Assembly (NCBI RefSeq): GCF_001659605.2
Contig: NC_035161.2
Location: 28,567,691-28,631,690 of the forward strand
DNA: 64,000 nucleotides
Direction of reading: 5' to 3'
DNA from: Manihot esculenta
Lineage: Eukaryota > Streptophyta > Magnoliopsida > Malpighiales > Euphorbiaceae
Shown: positions 1 to 10,080 of the stretch, piece after piece
Layout of the letters: each line of letters starts with the position of its first letter
Numbering within the stretch: position 1 is the stretch's first letter
Position numbers and translations under genes: made by a program
The notes under the pieces: generated by a model
What the model saw: the letters and a program-made list of their open reading frames with translations, nothing else
What the model was told of the DNA's origin: nothing
Database searches by the model: none

Positions 1-165
1 ACGCGTGGCATGGGCAGCCCTGGACTTTCTTACATGGTGCCAGGACGCGTGGTATAGGCAACCTTGGACTTGCTTATATAGTGCCAGGATGCATGGCATG
101 GGCAGCCCTGGACTTGCTTACATAGTGCCAGGACGCGTGGCATGGGCAGCCGTGGACTTGCTTAT
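1..165. repeat. 44-bp tandem repeat inside the gypsy LTR
   Basis: Three full copies (1-44, 45-88, 89-132) and a partial fourth share the pattern GCATGGGCAGCC...GTGCCAGG. They sit where the other gypsy LTRs in the window carry different short tandem repeats (about 20237-20370 and 49490-49600), so the position is a variable-repeat site of this LTR family. Confidence 0.85.
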
Positions 166-717
166 CATACCGAGGGCTAGTGGGTCATCCAATATCCATC
201 CACATCAACAATCATATTATGCAATGCATCATATTCGTGAATTCTAATGCAAAACAACCTAATACATATCATGGCATTCGTGATGCATGAATCATGCTAA
301 AAATTTCATTTTACTTTAAAACATAGTTTAGTTCTACTCACCTCTGGCTGACTCTGAAACAGCTAACTCTGCTGGCCTCCTCGGTTCCTCAGGTCCGATC
401 CTACACAGGTAGACTCAAATGAGGGACCAAACAAACTATAACATGACTCTAAACATCTCCCCAAAAACCCCCCTAAAACATCATAAACATGCATGGAAAA
501 ACAGACAAAGGAAGGCTGGGCAGGGGACTTTCAGCGGCAGGTTCGGCGGCCGAAGGTCCCTCCAGAGCCAAAAGTCAGGCACTTTTGGGGGCAGAGTTCG
601 GCGGCCAAAAGTCCTTCCAGAGCCGAAAGTCCAACTTTCGGGGGCGATGTTAGGCGTCCAAAACTGCCTCCACAGGCAGGTTCAGCGGCCGAAACTGGCT
701 TCGGCGGCCGAACTTGG

Positions 718-2136
718 TGATAGCGGTTGTCGAAGCCGTAAAAAATAAACCTATTAAACAATCAACAATTAACTTGTAGATAGTGGCAATGGGGTCGAAC
801 CACAGAGATTTGATACCAAAGATTTTCCTAATAATGACTAAAGCAAACAAATAACAAATAAATAAAAGAGGGAATTTTGTTTTGATGGATTAAATCTAGA
901 AAGCAAGAGAAAGCAATAATTTAAATAAGTGAGAATTTCAATGGGGGAAAGATTCTAGTTGAAATATAGATCTATTTCAGTTTGTTCAGAATTGATCATT
1001 GATTATTTAATACTCCTATTTTAATTCAATAAATTAGTTTTGGTTGTGGAAGACGCTTCTTACAACCAAATTCCTCCTTAATTCTAGTTTGATTAGGAAA
1101 CGTTTGCTAATCAAACACTAGTCAACAAGTTGCCAAGGAACGTCCTTGGGGCTTTTAGCATCGAACAACTGTTGACTGCATTAAGACTTAGAGAAACCTA
1201 ATTCTCACCTTGTCAATCGCGTGGTCAAGTTTAAATTATGCAACCGATTATACTTGTGTTTAAACAACCTATGCAATTACGGACTTAAATTATTCAAACA
1301 ATATATTACTCAAGCAATTAAAAGCAATAGGCCTAAATTGATTCCAAAAGCAAAGTAATAATTATAGAAAGATCAAGTTGCATAAATATTGAAAGCAAAT
1401 AGGAGTTTAATAATGGAGTTTTAAATCTCCCAATTCATCACAAATCTGAATTTTCCCAATTTCAACTAGAAAAAATGGAATTTAGCCACTCATGGTGGAC
1501 AAAATCACAAAAGAAAGGAAGAAAAGAAGAGGGGAAATTGCCGCAGGCTTGCTGCTGTGTTTCTGCAGATTTTTCGAAGGTGCAGAGATGATTTTGCTGG
1601 TCTGGAGGCTGCCTTCTTATAGTTGGAGAGTCCAAGTTCAATTAGGGTTTGGAATCCCTATTTTGACTTGGTCTTTGTGGTCTTTAATTCCTCTTTTGTC
1701 TTTGAATTTTGTTGTAGATGGAATTCTCTTGGTAGAAGGACATCCTCGTGAGTTTTGAAATTGAGCTGGTGGTGTTTGAGGTGGATTTGGACTTCTCTAA
1801 TTTTAAATCTGATTATCTGCACAATTTCCCGTTGTCTTCTCTGCGTGAAAGTGATTTGGGTGGGTGATTTGGGCAAATCGCTTACTCCAATCGCTTTCTG
1901 TGAGTCAGTCCAGTTTTTAGCTTTCTGTCTTTGCGAGTGATTTGGCCAGTCTCTGCGAGTGATTTGGCCAAATCACTTTGACCCCATCACTTTTCTAGCT
2001 TTTTCTGCACTTTTTCTCCAATTTTCCAATTTCTTCCTTTTCTGTAAAAACAAGATAAAAACCATAAATTAAGCTAAAAAAGTATAAATAAGCAATGATA
2101 AAGATAATAAAAATGTGGCTAATTTATGTTTGATCA
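718..2136 (-). repeat. 3' LTR of the Athila-like element
   Basis: Runs from TGATAGCGGTTG to TGTTTGATCA (plus strand), 1,419 bp, near-identical to 5230-6794 apart from scattered substitutions and one fewer copy of a 150-bp unit. It contains several GATTTGGGCAAATC-type palindromic units between about 1850 and 1980. Confidence 0.9.
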
Positions 2137-2152
2137 AATACCCCCACACCTA
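2137..2152 (-). other. Polypurine tract of the Athila-like element
   Basis: On the minus strand the bases just before the 3' LTR read AGGTGTGGGGGTATT, a purine-rich primer site for plus-strand synthesis at the expected position. Confidence 0.6.
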
Positions 2153-3165
2153 GCTTTTTGCTTGTCCTCAAGCAACAAACAACTTAGTCAATCAAGCTCC
2201 TTTTTCTTTTGAGCCTAAGTACCACTTAATCAGCCCCCCTAGACTCCCAAATTGAAGTATTACAGTATAGAGTACACGCACTAAGGTTGTTCTCCCTTTT
2301 TCTTGTTTCCTTTCACCTACCATGGCCAAAAGAAAGATTTTTGGTTCAATCATGCTTATTCTCTTTGTATAAGCTCAATGCAACCTCTAAGAGTGATTTA
2401 CCCTTCTTTTTAATCACACTTTTTATTCAGCAGCACTTATTTATTCTTGCCTGAAAAAATCACTAACCTTTTTACGCGAAGGTGCATATTGGTGATACCC
2501 ACACTCGGTTACTCAGTTAGTCACTTGTTCAAGTGGCTACTAGCTCTGTTCATAGCTCATTTTACCATTGGAACAAGTTTATGATTTGTGCTTTGTGCTG
2601 CTTTTTCTTTTTCTTTTCTTTTCATAACAATTTGGGCAAATCACCTCATAGGGAGTTACACTAACTTTTTATTTACATGTATTTATATTTTTATTTCCCT
2701 TGACCACAACACATTTAAGGATTCAATTCAAGAAAAGAACTTCCTAAGGGAAGGTAACACACTGTAATTGATTCAATTTACGCTTAAAGGGGTGGAAAAT
2801 CAATGGGGTCATGAGATAGGAAGCTTTTTTTAACCTTGTTATCTACGTTGAGTAGAGCAATAGCTAAGACAAAATTCTGTGTGTGTGCAGGAAGTGAAAA
2901 ATGTGTGTAAAGAAAAATGTGTGAAGAAAAAATTTTGGTGTGTGTCATAGGGCAAAAAGATGCAAAAAGAAACAAAAAGAAAGCAAAAAGAAAATATAAT
3001 CAATGCAAAAATAACCTAACAGTACCCCCACACCTATTGCAAACATTGTCCTTAATGTGTAAACATATATATAAAAAATTTAAGAAGGAAAAAGAAAGGG
3101 GCTTCCTGGCCTGGGGTGATTTGGTCAAGTGATTTGGGCAAATCACCCGGCCAAATCACTGGCTA
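2153..3165. other. Non-coding 3' internal region of the Athila-like element
   Basis: About 1 kb without a convincing frame. It has C-rich CCCCCACACCTA boxes at both ends (about 2140 and 3026) and an A/G-rich stretch near 2950-3000. The strand and position fit an untranslated 3' internal region of an Athila-type element. Confidence 0.5.
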
Positions 3166-4326
3166 TCATGGTCTATGGGCAGAAAGTATTGAACCAGCAG
3201 CTGCAGCATGCTTTCCATGTGCTGCATCCTGTCTTTGATTCTGGTGAGATAAGCCTCCACTGAATGGTCTTGAGGTGCCTTTTATGTCCTCCAAGGTCCA
3301 CCCAATTGCTTTCTTGTGTTTTCTCAACACCTTTAGGAGTTTTTTCTCTTCTTGCTGGCTGAGTTGATTAGATACTATGACTGGAAGTGTATTTCTAGCC
3401 TCCAAGTAGGTATATTTATGGTGCCCTTGTAAGGGTTTCAGATCTGGTGCAATTGCTTGCTGTCTGCTCACTGATTTGGGCAGATTTTCTGGTGCTGGGT
3501 CTGGTGATTTGGGTAGATCACTCTCTGTCATGTCTGTCTGCTCCAGTGATTTGGGCAAGTTGGGATCTGCCTGTATTGGTGATTTGGGCAGATCGACTTC
3601 TGCCTTCTCTTGCTGTGTGGGCAAACAACAATCTTCCTCATGGTCCTTTGCTGGCTGCTTGAGTGAACAGCATTTTGTCAAGGTTACTTGCCCGACTGAT
3701 CTGGACAAACTGTTTCCAGCTTACTGAAGTGGTTTGGATAGGCTGCAATATTTTTGTGCTTGGTGCTGGACCTGTTCGGGCAAACAAGATTCTACCTTGA
3801 CTTGTTGTTTGGGCAAACAAGCTTCTACCTTCTTTTCCTCTGCTGGTGGTTTGGTCAAACAGCAGCTCACTTGTGCTAGCAATCTGGTCTTGCTGGATTC
3901 TGCCCTCTCATGTTGCTTGGGCAAACAGCAGTCTGCTTGTTGCTTCTCTGCTGGTTTTTCAGGTGAACAGTGTTCTGCCTTTGTTGTTTGCCCAACTGAT
4001 CTGGGCAAACTGAGTTCTTCTTGCTGGAGTGATTTGGGCAGTCTGCCATTAGTCTCATCTGGTTGCTGAACCTATTTGGGAAAACAGGGGCTTGCCTGTT
4101 CTGCCTTTGCTGGTTGTTTGGGCAGACAGCAGTCTGCTTGTGCTGCCTTTTGTTTGCTTGTTTGCCCAGTCTGTTTTGGCAAACAGCAGTCTGTCTGCTC
4201 TAGGCAGCAGTCCTTTGCTGTCCGATTCAGCTCTTCTTGTCTTTTTTCATCTTCTTGGATGTCTTCCTTACAAAAATCATAGGTTAGTATATCATTTTGA
4301 TCCATATCAAAATTTTTTTTGCTCAT
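3166..4326 (-). pseudogene. Repeat-rich coding remnant ending in Athila pre-RT pol
   Basis: Broken minus-strand frames (main pieces 4072-4326, 3721-4008, 3166-3708) encode many copies of C-C-L-P-K-Q and D-L-P-K-S motifs. The last piece ends in a stretch of the form LPVIVSN...EEKKLLKVLRKHK.AIGW, recognisable as the segment between protease and RT in Athila-type pol. Past that the frame turns to unrelated residues and stops, and RT is absent. The D-L-P-K-S units are encoded by the same GATTTGCCCAAATC palindrome that is repeated in the LTRs, so this region probably grew by internal amplification rather than being an ordinary protein domain. Confidence 0.65.
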
Positions 4327-4340
4327 ATAATCAATGATAT

Positions 4341-5102
4341 CTAAACTTTCAACAGGTTCTGGAATTTTTTGGGCAAAAATTTCTGGTTTTGGGCTGGTTT
4401 TTGGGCTGGTTTGGTTGCAGCAGCTTGCATATTGTATTCTGCCATATCAGCGGTTGTTTGGACAAACACAGCAGTGGGTGAATTTGCCGGTGCAGAAAAT
4501 TCTGCAGCAGGTACAGCAGCAAAATCTGCTGGTGCAGAAAAATCTGCTAGTGCAGAAAAATCTGCTGGTGCAATGGTGATTTGTGCAGCAGACTCAACAG
4601 CTCGTTTTGTTTCTTGGGAACTTTCGTCATCGTCCCATAGATCTTGAAGCTCTTCCTCTCTTCTTAATATGTGCGTGTTTACTGAGTTGACCGCTTGATC
4701 CACTTGCTGTTGGAGAATTTTCCCAGAAATTTCCAATTTCCTTATCATCTCTTCAAGTTCCATATTGGAGTTTTGAGGTGTTGCTTGGGCTTGATAGTTT
4801 TGGTAGTAGTTAGCCCTTGCATAGCCATAATTCGGGTGGTCCCTTCAACATAGATTGTAGGTATCAAGGTAGGGATCATGTCTTGGCTGGCTATTGAATC
4901 CTCCAAAGGCATGTACTTGCTGGTAATCCTCATAAAATGTAGGACATCGATCAGTTGGGTGTCCTACATATGTGCAAGTCCCACATGGTCTGATTTGCTG
5001 AAGTTGTTGAACTTGTTGAGCTTGACCTATACCATAATTTCTCACAATAGAGGTCAGTTCAGAAATTTGAGAAGAGAGAAAAGACATACTTACCGTAGCC
5101 AT
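4341..5102 (-). pseudogene. Athila-type gag remnant
   Basis: Starting at 5102 the frame gives a Q-rich segment, then C-G-T-C-T-Y-V-G-H-P-T-D-R-C-P-T, the zinc-knuckle-like signature typical of Athila gag. A G-G-F, D-P-Y, T-Y-N stretch follows and then an N-Y-Y-Q-N-Y segment. A frame disruption lies near 4845-4850. The frame resumes to 4341 with a coiled-coil-like M-E-L-E-E-M segment and Ala/Pro-rich repeats (A-D-F-S-A). The normal gag N-terminus is missing, so this is a truncated structural protein relic. Confidence 0.75.
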
Positions 5103-5205
5103 GCTTGTAAGGTCTTGGCAGTGCGTTCAATTTTCAGATCGTAAAGAAGAGTTTTTTTTACGATCAGCCTTGGTCATAAAAGGGAAATACGTTAGTTTAG
5201 ATCAA

Positions 5206-5224
5206 ATCCCCGGCAATGGCGCCA
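5206..5224 (-). other. Primer-binding site, tRNA-Asp type
   Basis: The minus strand reads TGGCGCCATTGCCGGGGAT a few bases after the 5' LTR. It matches the complement of the plant tRNA-Asp 3' end with one mismatch, as in Athila-lineage elements. Confidence 0.8.
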
Positions 5225-5229
5225 ATTTT

Positions 5230-6794
5230 TGATAGCGGTTGTCGAAGCCGTAAAAAATAAACCTATTAAACAATCAACAATTAACTTGTAGATAGTGGCA
5301 ATAGGGTCGAACCACAGGGATTTGACACCAAAGATTTTCCTAATAATGACTAAGGCAAACAAATAACAAATAAATAAAAGAGGGGGTTTTATTTTGATGG
5401 ATTAAATCTAGAAAGTAAGAGAAAGCAATAATTTAAATAAGTGAGAATTTCAATGGGGGAAAGATTCTAGTTGAAATATGGATCTATTTCAGTTTGTTCA
5501 GAATTGATCATTGATTATTTAATACTCCTATTTTAATTCAATAAATTAGTTTTGGTTGTGGAAGACGCTTCTCACAACCAAATTCCTCCTTAGTTCTAGT
5601 TTGATTAGGAAACGTTCGCTAATCAAACACTAGTCAACAAGTTGCCAAGGAACGTCCTTGGGGCTTTTAGCATCGAACAACTGTTGACTGCATTAAGACT
5701 TAGAGAAACCTAATTCTAACCTTGCCAACCGCATGGTCAAGTTTAGATTATGCAATCGATTATACTTGTGTTTAAACAACCTAAGCAATTACGGACTTAA
5801 ATTATTCAAACAATATATTACTCAAGCAATTAAAAGCAATAGGCCTAAATTGATTCCAAAAGCAAAGTAATAATTATAGAAAGATCAAGTTGCATAAATA
5901 TTGAAAGCAAATAGGAGTTTAATAATGGAGTTTTAAATCTTCCAATTCATCACAAATATGAATTTCCCTAATTTCAACTAGAAAAAATGGAATTTAGCCA
6001 CTCATGGTGGACAAAATCACAAAAGAAAGGAAGAAAAGAAGAGGGGAAACTGCCGCAGGCTTGCTGCTGTGTTTCTGTAGATTTTTCGAAGGTGCAGAGA
6101 TGATTTTGCTGGTCTGGAGGCTGCCTTCTTATAGTTGGAGAGTCCAAGTTCAATTAGGGTTTGGAATCCCTATTTTGACTTGGTCTTTGTGGTCTTTAAT
6201 TCCTCTTTTGTCTTTGAATTTTGTTGTAGATGGAATTCTCTTGGTAGAAGGACATCCTCGTGAGTTTTGGAATTGAGCTGGTAGTGTTTGAGGTGGATTT
6301 GGACTTCTCCAATTTTAAATCTGATTATCTGCACAATTTCCCGCTTTTGCTGTCTTCTCTGCGTGAAAGTGATTTGGGCGGGTAATTTGGGAAAATCGCT
6401 TGCCCCAATCGCTTTCTGTGAGTCAGTCCAGTTTTTAGCTTTCTGTCTCTGTGAACTTCTCCAATTTTAAATCTGATTATCTGTACAATTTCCCGCTTTT
6501 GCTGTCTTCTCTGCGTGAAAGTGATTTGGGCGGGTGATTTGGGCAAATCGCTTTCTGTGAGTCAGTCCAGTTTTTAGTTTTCTGTCTCTGCGAATGATTT
6601 GGCCAGTCTCTACGAGTGATTTGGCCAAATCACTTTGACCCCATCACTTTTTCAGCTTTTTCTGTACTTTTTCTCCAATTTTCCAATTTCTTCATTTTCT
6701 GTAAAAACAAGATAAAAATCATAAATTAAGCTAAAAAATGTGTAAATAAGCAATGATAAAGATAATAAAAATGTGGCTAATTTATGTTTGATCA
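5230..6794 (-). repeat. 5' LTR of the Athila-like element
   Basis: 1,565 bp, with the same ends as 718-2136. It is longer mainly because of an internal tandem duplication (6303-6600). Confidence 0.9.
6303..6600. repeat. 150-bp tandem duplication within one LTR
   Basis: The unit starting ACTTCTCCAATTTTAAATC occurs at 6303 and again at 6454, with a few differences. The partner LTR at 718-2136 has one copy, so the duplication is confined to this LTR. Confidence 0.8.
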
Positions 6795-7588
6795 CCTGGG
6801 CTCTCCCTAAGGGCAGAACCCGATTCTGCCTCTCTCTCATTCAGCCACCCAAAACCTCACAACATGCATTCAACTAATCTACATGCATATACACGTTTTC
6901 AAGCATATAAGGGCATAAAACTAGCCTATACCCCAACAAATATCACATCTTGCATACATTTATCATTTAACTAACATAAACCCTAACAATTTACATCTAC
7001 TCTAAACATGCATTAAACACCCTCAAAACCCCTCAAAACTTACTTAAAACATAAAAGAAGGCGAGGATCTACGCTTACCTCTTGAAGATCGAGAGGAGAG
7101 GTGATTCAAACTTGGAGATTAGAAGAAATCGAGCTCTGGGGGTCTCCAAGCTTCAAAACTTGATCTTAGCTTAAAAAATTTTCAAAACAAAGTAAAAACT
7201 CATCAAAAACTTGAAGGGATTGAAGGAAAACAACAAATCGACCATGAAAGGGCGAAATCTCACCTATGCCCGAAAATAGAGAGAGAAAACTCGTCCATTT
7301 TCGGATAAGGGGCCTTTTATAGGTGGCTAGCCAGACCACCTTCGAAGGCCAAAGGTGCCTCCGCAAGAGGCCAATGTTCAGCGGCCGAACCTGGCTTTTT
7401 CCTTCCTTGGTCTTTTCTTTCAAAATTCAATTTCTTTCTTCATTAAAACCATAAAAACATATAAAACATTTTAGAAAACCTTAAACTTACCCTTCTAGAA
7501 GGCTCCAATATCCGAGAAATTCCGGATTCCATAGGAGATTCCGCCGAAAGGTAGAAATTCTGATGCCGGGGTCTAACTGGATATTACA

Positions 7589-8050
7589 TATCCTCCTCCT
7601 TGTCTTAGCCTTGTTACTTTCCGTCATAGATCTATGATGTGTCTGCCCATCAAAGTAGGTTGTAGCAACAACATCCCACACTGCCTTTATTGTTGGGTAA
7701 CGAATATAGTTGCTGATTAGTTTCGGATCCATAGAGTTGATCAACCAACTCCTTACTATTGCATTGTATGTTCTCTATTTCCTGAACGTAGGATCTGTAT
7801 CAGGAGATTGTGGAAGATCCCCATTTATGTAGCTCAATTTGTCTTTTTCAGAAATATACATCTCCATAATTTGAGACCAGAGACCATAGTTGGTACCATC
7901 TAGCTTGATGCCGATAGGTATCGCAAGCGATTCATAGCCTGCTATAGTTGGTACCGGTTTATCACTTGGGAAAGTCTGGATGTTAAGTCCTAAAGCAGAG
8001 ATTCCTCAACTATTTTGAGAATTGCCTGTTGATGGAGTTTGGTCTCCCAT
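7589..8050 (-). pseudogene. Ty1/copia gag N-terminal relic
   Basis: From an ATG at 8050 the minus strand encodes a copia gag start with internal stops. It includes K-L-D-G-T-N-Y-G-L-W-S-Q, then W-L-I-N-S-M-D-P and V-W-D-V-V-A-T-T-Y-F-D-G, signatures of the plant copia gag N-terminal (UBN2-type) domain. A frameshift follows about 30 codons before the end, and an R-K-V-T-R-L-R-Q-G-G-G stretch remains in another frame. The gypsy LTR boundary at 7588 then cuts the gene. The rest of this copia element is not in the window. Confidence 0.75.
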
Positions 8051-8229
8051 TTTTCCTTGCATATTCGTTTATGATGTTTTTACAGAAAAAAAATTTTATT
8101 TTATTTTTTTAAATTCTCTAAATACTTTTGAAAACTTGTATTCAATCTCAAAAATAAAAGATACGTATAACATCTCACTTAAAAAAAATATATAGTTACT
8201 GGATTTGTTTTTATTTATTTCTTTTCTAG

Positions 8230-8372
8230 GTCAAACTATGTTCTCCAAGAAAAGTTGTTCTCGGAGCTGAAATACACGAGAGTCAAGATGACGGATCGGG
8301 CCATGTTCAAGAAGAAAGAGGGTTTTCAGCCTGGCTTTATGGGCACAGTCTTGGCCTACATCCTGGTTAAAG
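8230..8372 (+). other. Exon-like fragment of an unrecognised gene
   Basis: A 143-bp GC-richer block stands out in AT-rich DNA. It is preceded by a pyrimidine-rich TTTCTTTTCTAG (acceptor-like) and ends AAAG/GTTTT (weak donor). One frame is open throughout, with mostly G/C third positions, and includes KYTRVKMTDRAMFKKKEGF followed by a hydrophobic GFMGTVLAYILV segment. I do not recognise the family. No neighbouring exon is visible, so it is more likely a captured or decayed gene fragment than a working exon. Confidence 0.4.
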
Positions 8373-9839
8373 GTTTTATCAATTAATTTTCATTTTTTTT
8401 ATAAAAATTACACCATTAATAAAAAATTTAACTCGAATATATTAAAATTATTACTTTATTATTTTACAGCTCATGATGTTTAAATTTTGAATTTGTCTAA
8501 TACAAATAGGATATAAATAAAATGAAAAATAGAAATTAGATTATAAAAATAACTAAAAAGCATGAATATTTTGAAAGGGGTAATTTGTGAAGCAATTGAA
8601 TTGGGATGTCGATTTATGTGGAATAGAAAATACAATTCTTTCACTAATTTCAAACGTTTATATTTTGGATTATATATAATAAATTTTTAATTTGAGAAAA
8701 ATTGTAGGGCAAAACCAAAATTTATTTATGGCATTAAAATAATATTTCCCTTTTAAAACTATTTTTTGAGGTTTATAGTACATAATAATGCGATTTTGGA
8801 ATACGACATCACGCATAAAACTATTTTTTTCATGAAAAGCCAAAATCAAAAATTTCAAAACACTGATCCCTTCATCAATATTTCCCTTGTCAAAGCAATC
8901 ACTGAAAATTAGAGAAATTTACAACAAATCAAGATAAAAACAAGAACCCGTCTTGCAATCTACGGTAAGAGATGTTCAAGACGAACAACGACTTTAAAAA
9001 AAAAAACTCCTCCTCTCACAATAAAAAAAAAAAAAAGATACCACCAAAATCAAAGAAATATAAATAAAATAGAGACGATAAAAAAAAATTTCTTTTCTCT
9101 TATTGTTTTTCTTTAATTTTTTTTTTCTTGATTTTATTATAATTTGAAAAGTATCTGAACCCTTTAATTTTTATAATTTTTTATTTAATAATTTACATAA
9201 TATTTTATTAAAAATATTAATTTATATTCTAAAATTTTAATAATTAATGAAAGGTATAAAATTTCTTTTTTGCTTTAAAATTTATATCCTCCATTTAATA
9301 TGGTTCAATTTTTAAGAAATAAATTTAAATAAACTTTTATAAAATTATACATGAATTTGTTTTATTTAAAAATGAAAATTTTGAAAATTAAAAAATAAAG
9401 GCATTCTTAAAACAATGAATTAAATTAACTTTTGTAAAAAAATTTTACTTCAAATTGGGTAATACTGACTATATGAAGTGGATGTTTTATATGGCAGATA
9501 TAGTCATGGGCAAGTGTGAATTTTATTTGTGAATTGGTGATTTAATTCAATTTATATGTCGAACTGAAATCAATGATGGTTTAAAAATGTTTTATTTTTT
9601 AATAATTTTGATTTGATTTTACATACGCCAGATTTCTTCATCCTGGGCTCTGGTTAGACCCATAAGAACGGTCCACAATTTGGAGGCCTCAAGGCTTCCC
9701 GATTGAGCCCGGCCCATCCCATTCCGCTTCGAGACCAGACTCCTGCTAAATCTGATAATCAAACTGGTCCAGCCCATTCGAACCTGAGATCCGGCCCTTT
9801 TTCTCCCCAATCCTGTCATGAAAAGAAAGGACAATAAGT
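8373..9839. other. AT-rich intergenic DNA
   Basis: Homopolymer A/T runs and short low-complexity blocks. The only less AT-rich stretch, 9620-9840, has a short minus-strand frame with no recognisable domain. No gene seen. Confidence 0.5.
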
Positions 9840-10080
9840 CCAATCACTTCGCAATTATATATGTCATCGCGTCGGAGGCATTAAATGGCCATCTGATACA
9901 GGATCATCACATTATCCGTACGTACGAGCCCATACAGAATAAAAAGTGATCTTATATCAAAAAGGGTAGGGACACGCTACCGAAAAAACAGGATAAAAAG
10001 AGAAAAACATTCCTATCTTAAAAAAGTTTTTAGAGAACGCTTTGTAAATTCTATTTTCTGGATCTCAGATCATCAGGACG
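9840..10080. other. Possible LTR relic
   Basis: A moderate-GC block with GGCATTAAATGGCC, GATCTTATATCAAAAAGGGTAGGGACACG and AGAGAACGCTTTG phrases. It resembles in style the blocks at 11740-12080 and 18070-18640, which look like decayed LTRs of a gypsy (Tat-like) family. No ends or target duplication can be defined. Confidence 0.3.

Larger units (their letters stand above)
718..6794 (-). mobile_element. Non-autonomous Athila-like LTR retrotransposon
   Basis: Two direct LTRs (718-2136 and 5230-6794) flank about 3.1 kb. On the minus strand the order is 5' LTR, primer-binding site for tRNA-Asp, gag remnant, repeat-rich frame, a short piece of the pre-RT pol region, polypurine tract, 3' LTR. No reverse transcriptase, RNase H or integrase is present, so it must have depended on a relative. 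Flanking pentamers are CTTGG (713-717) and CCTGG (6795-6799), a target duplication with one change. The uninterrupted relative LTR at about 20993 reads CCTGG at the same place, so the left copy mutated. The Athila assignment rests on the primer site and on the gag G-H-P-T-D-x-C-P motif. Confidence 0.88.
1..7588 (-). mobile_element. Ty3/gypsy LTR fragment, split by a later insertion
   Basis: Read on the minus strand this LTR begins at 7588 with TGTAATATCC and runs off the left edge of the window. It resembles the complete gypsy LTRs at 19537 and 27202: same start, same TTCGGCGGCCGAA-type palindromes, and the same block ending in an ACAGGT/ACTCAAATGAGG stretch. It is interrupted at 718-6794 by an Athila-like element. 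The LTR pieces are 1-717 and 6800-7588. The flank at 7589 onward is a copia gag relic, so this LTR landed in older retrotransposon DNA. Small open frames in it, rich in G-R-R-P-K, come from the palindromes and are not genes. Confidence 0.85.
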
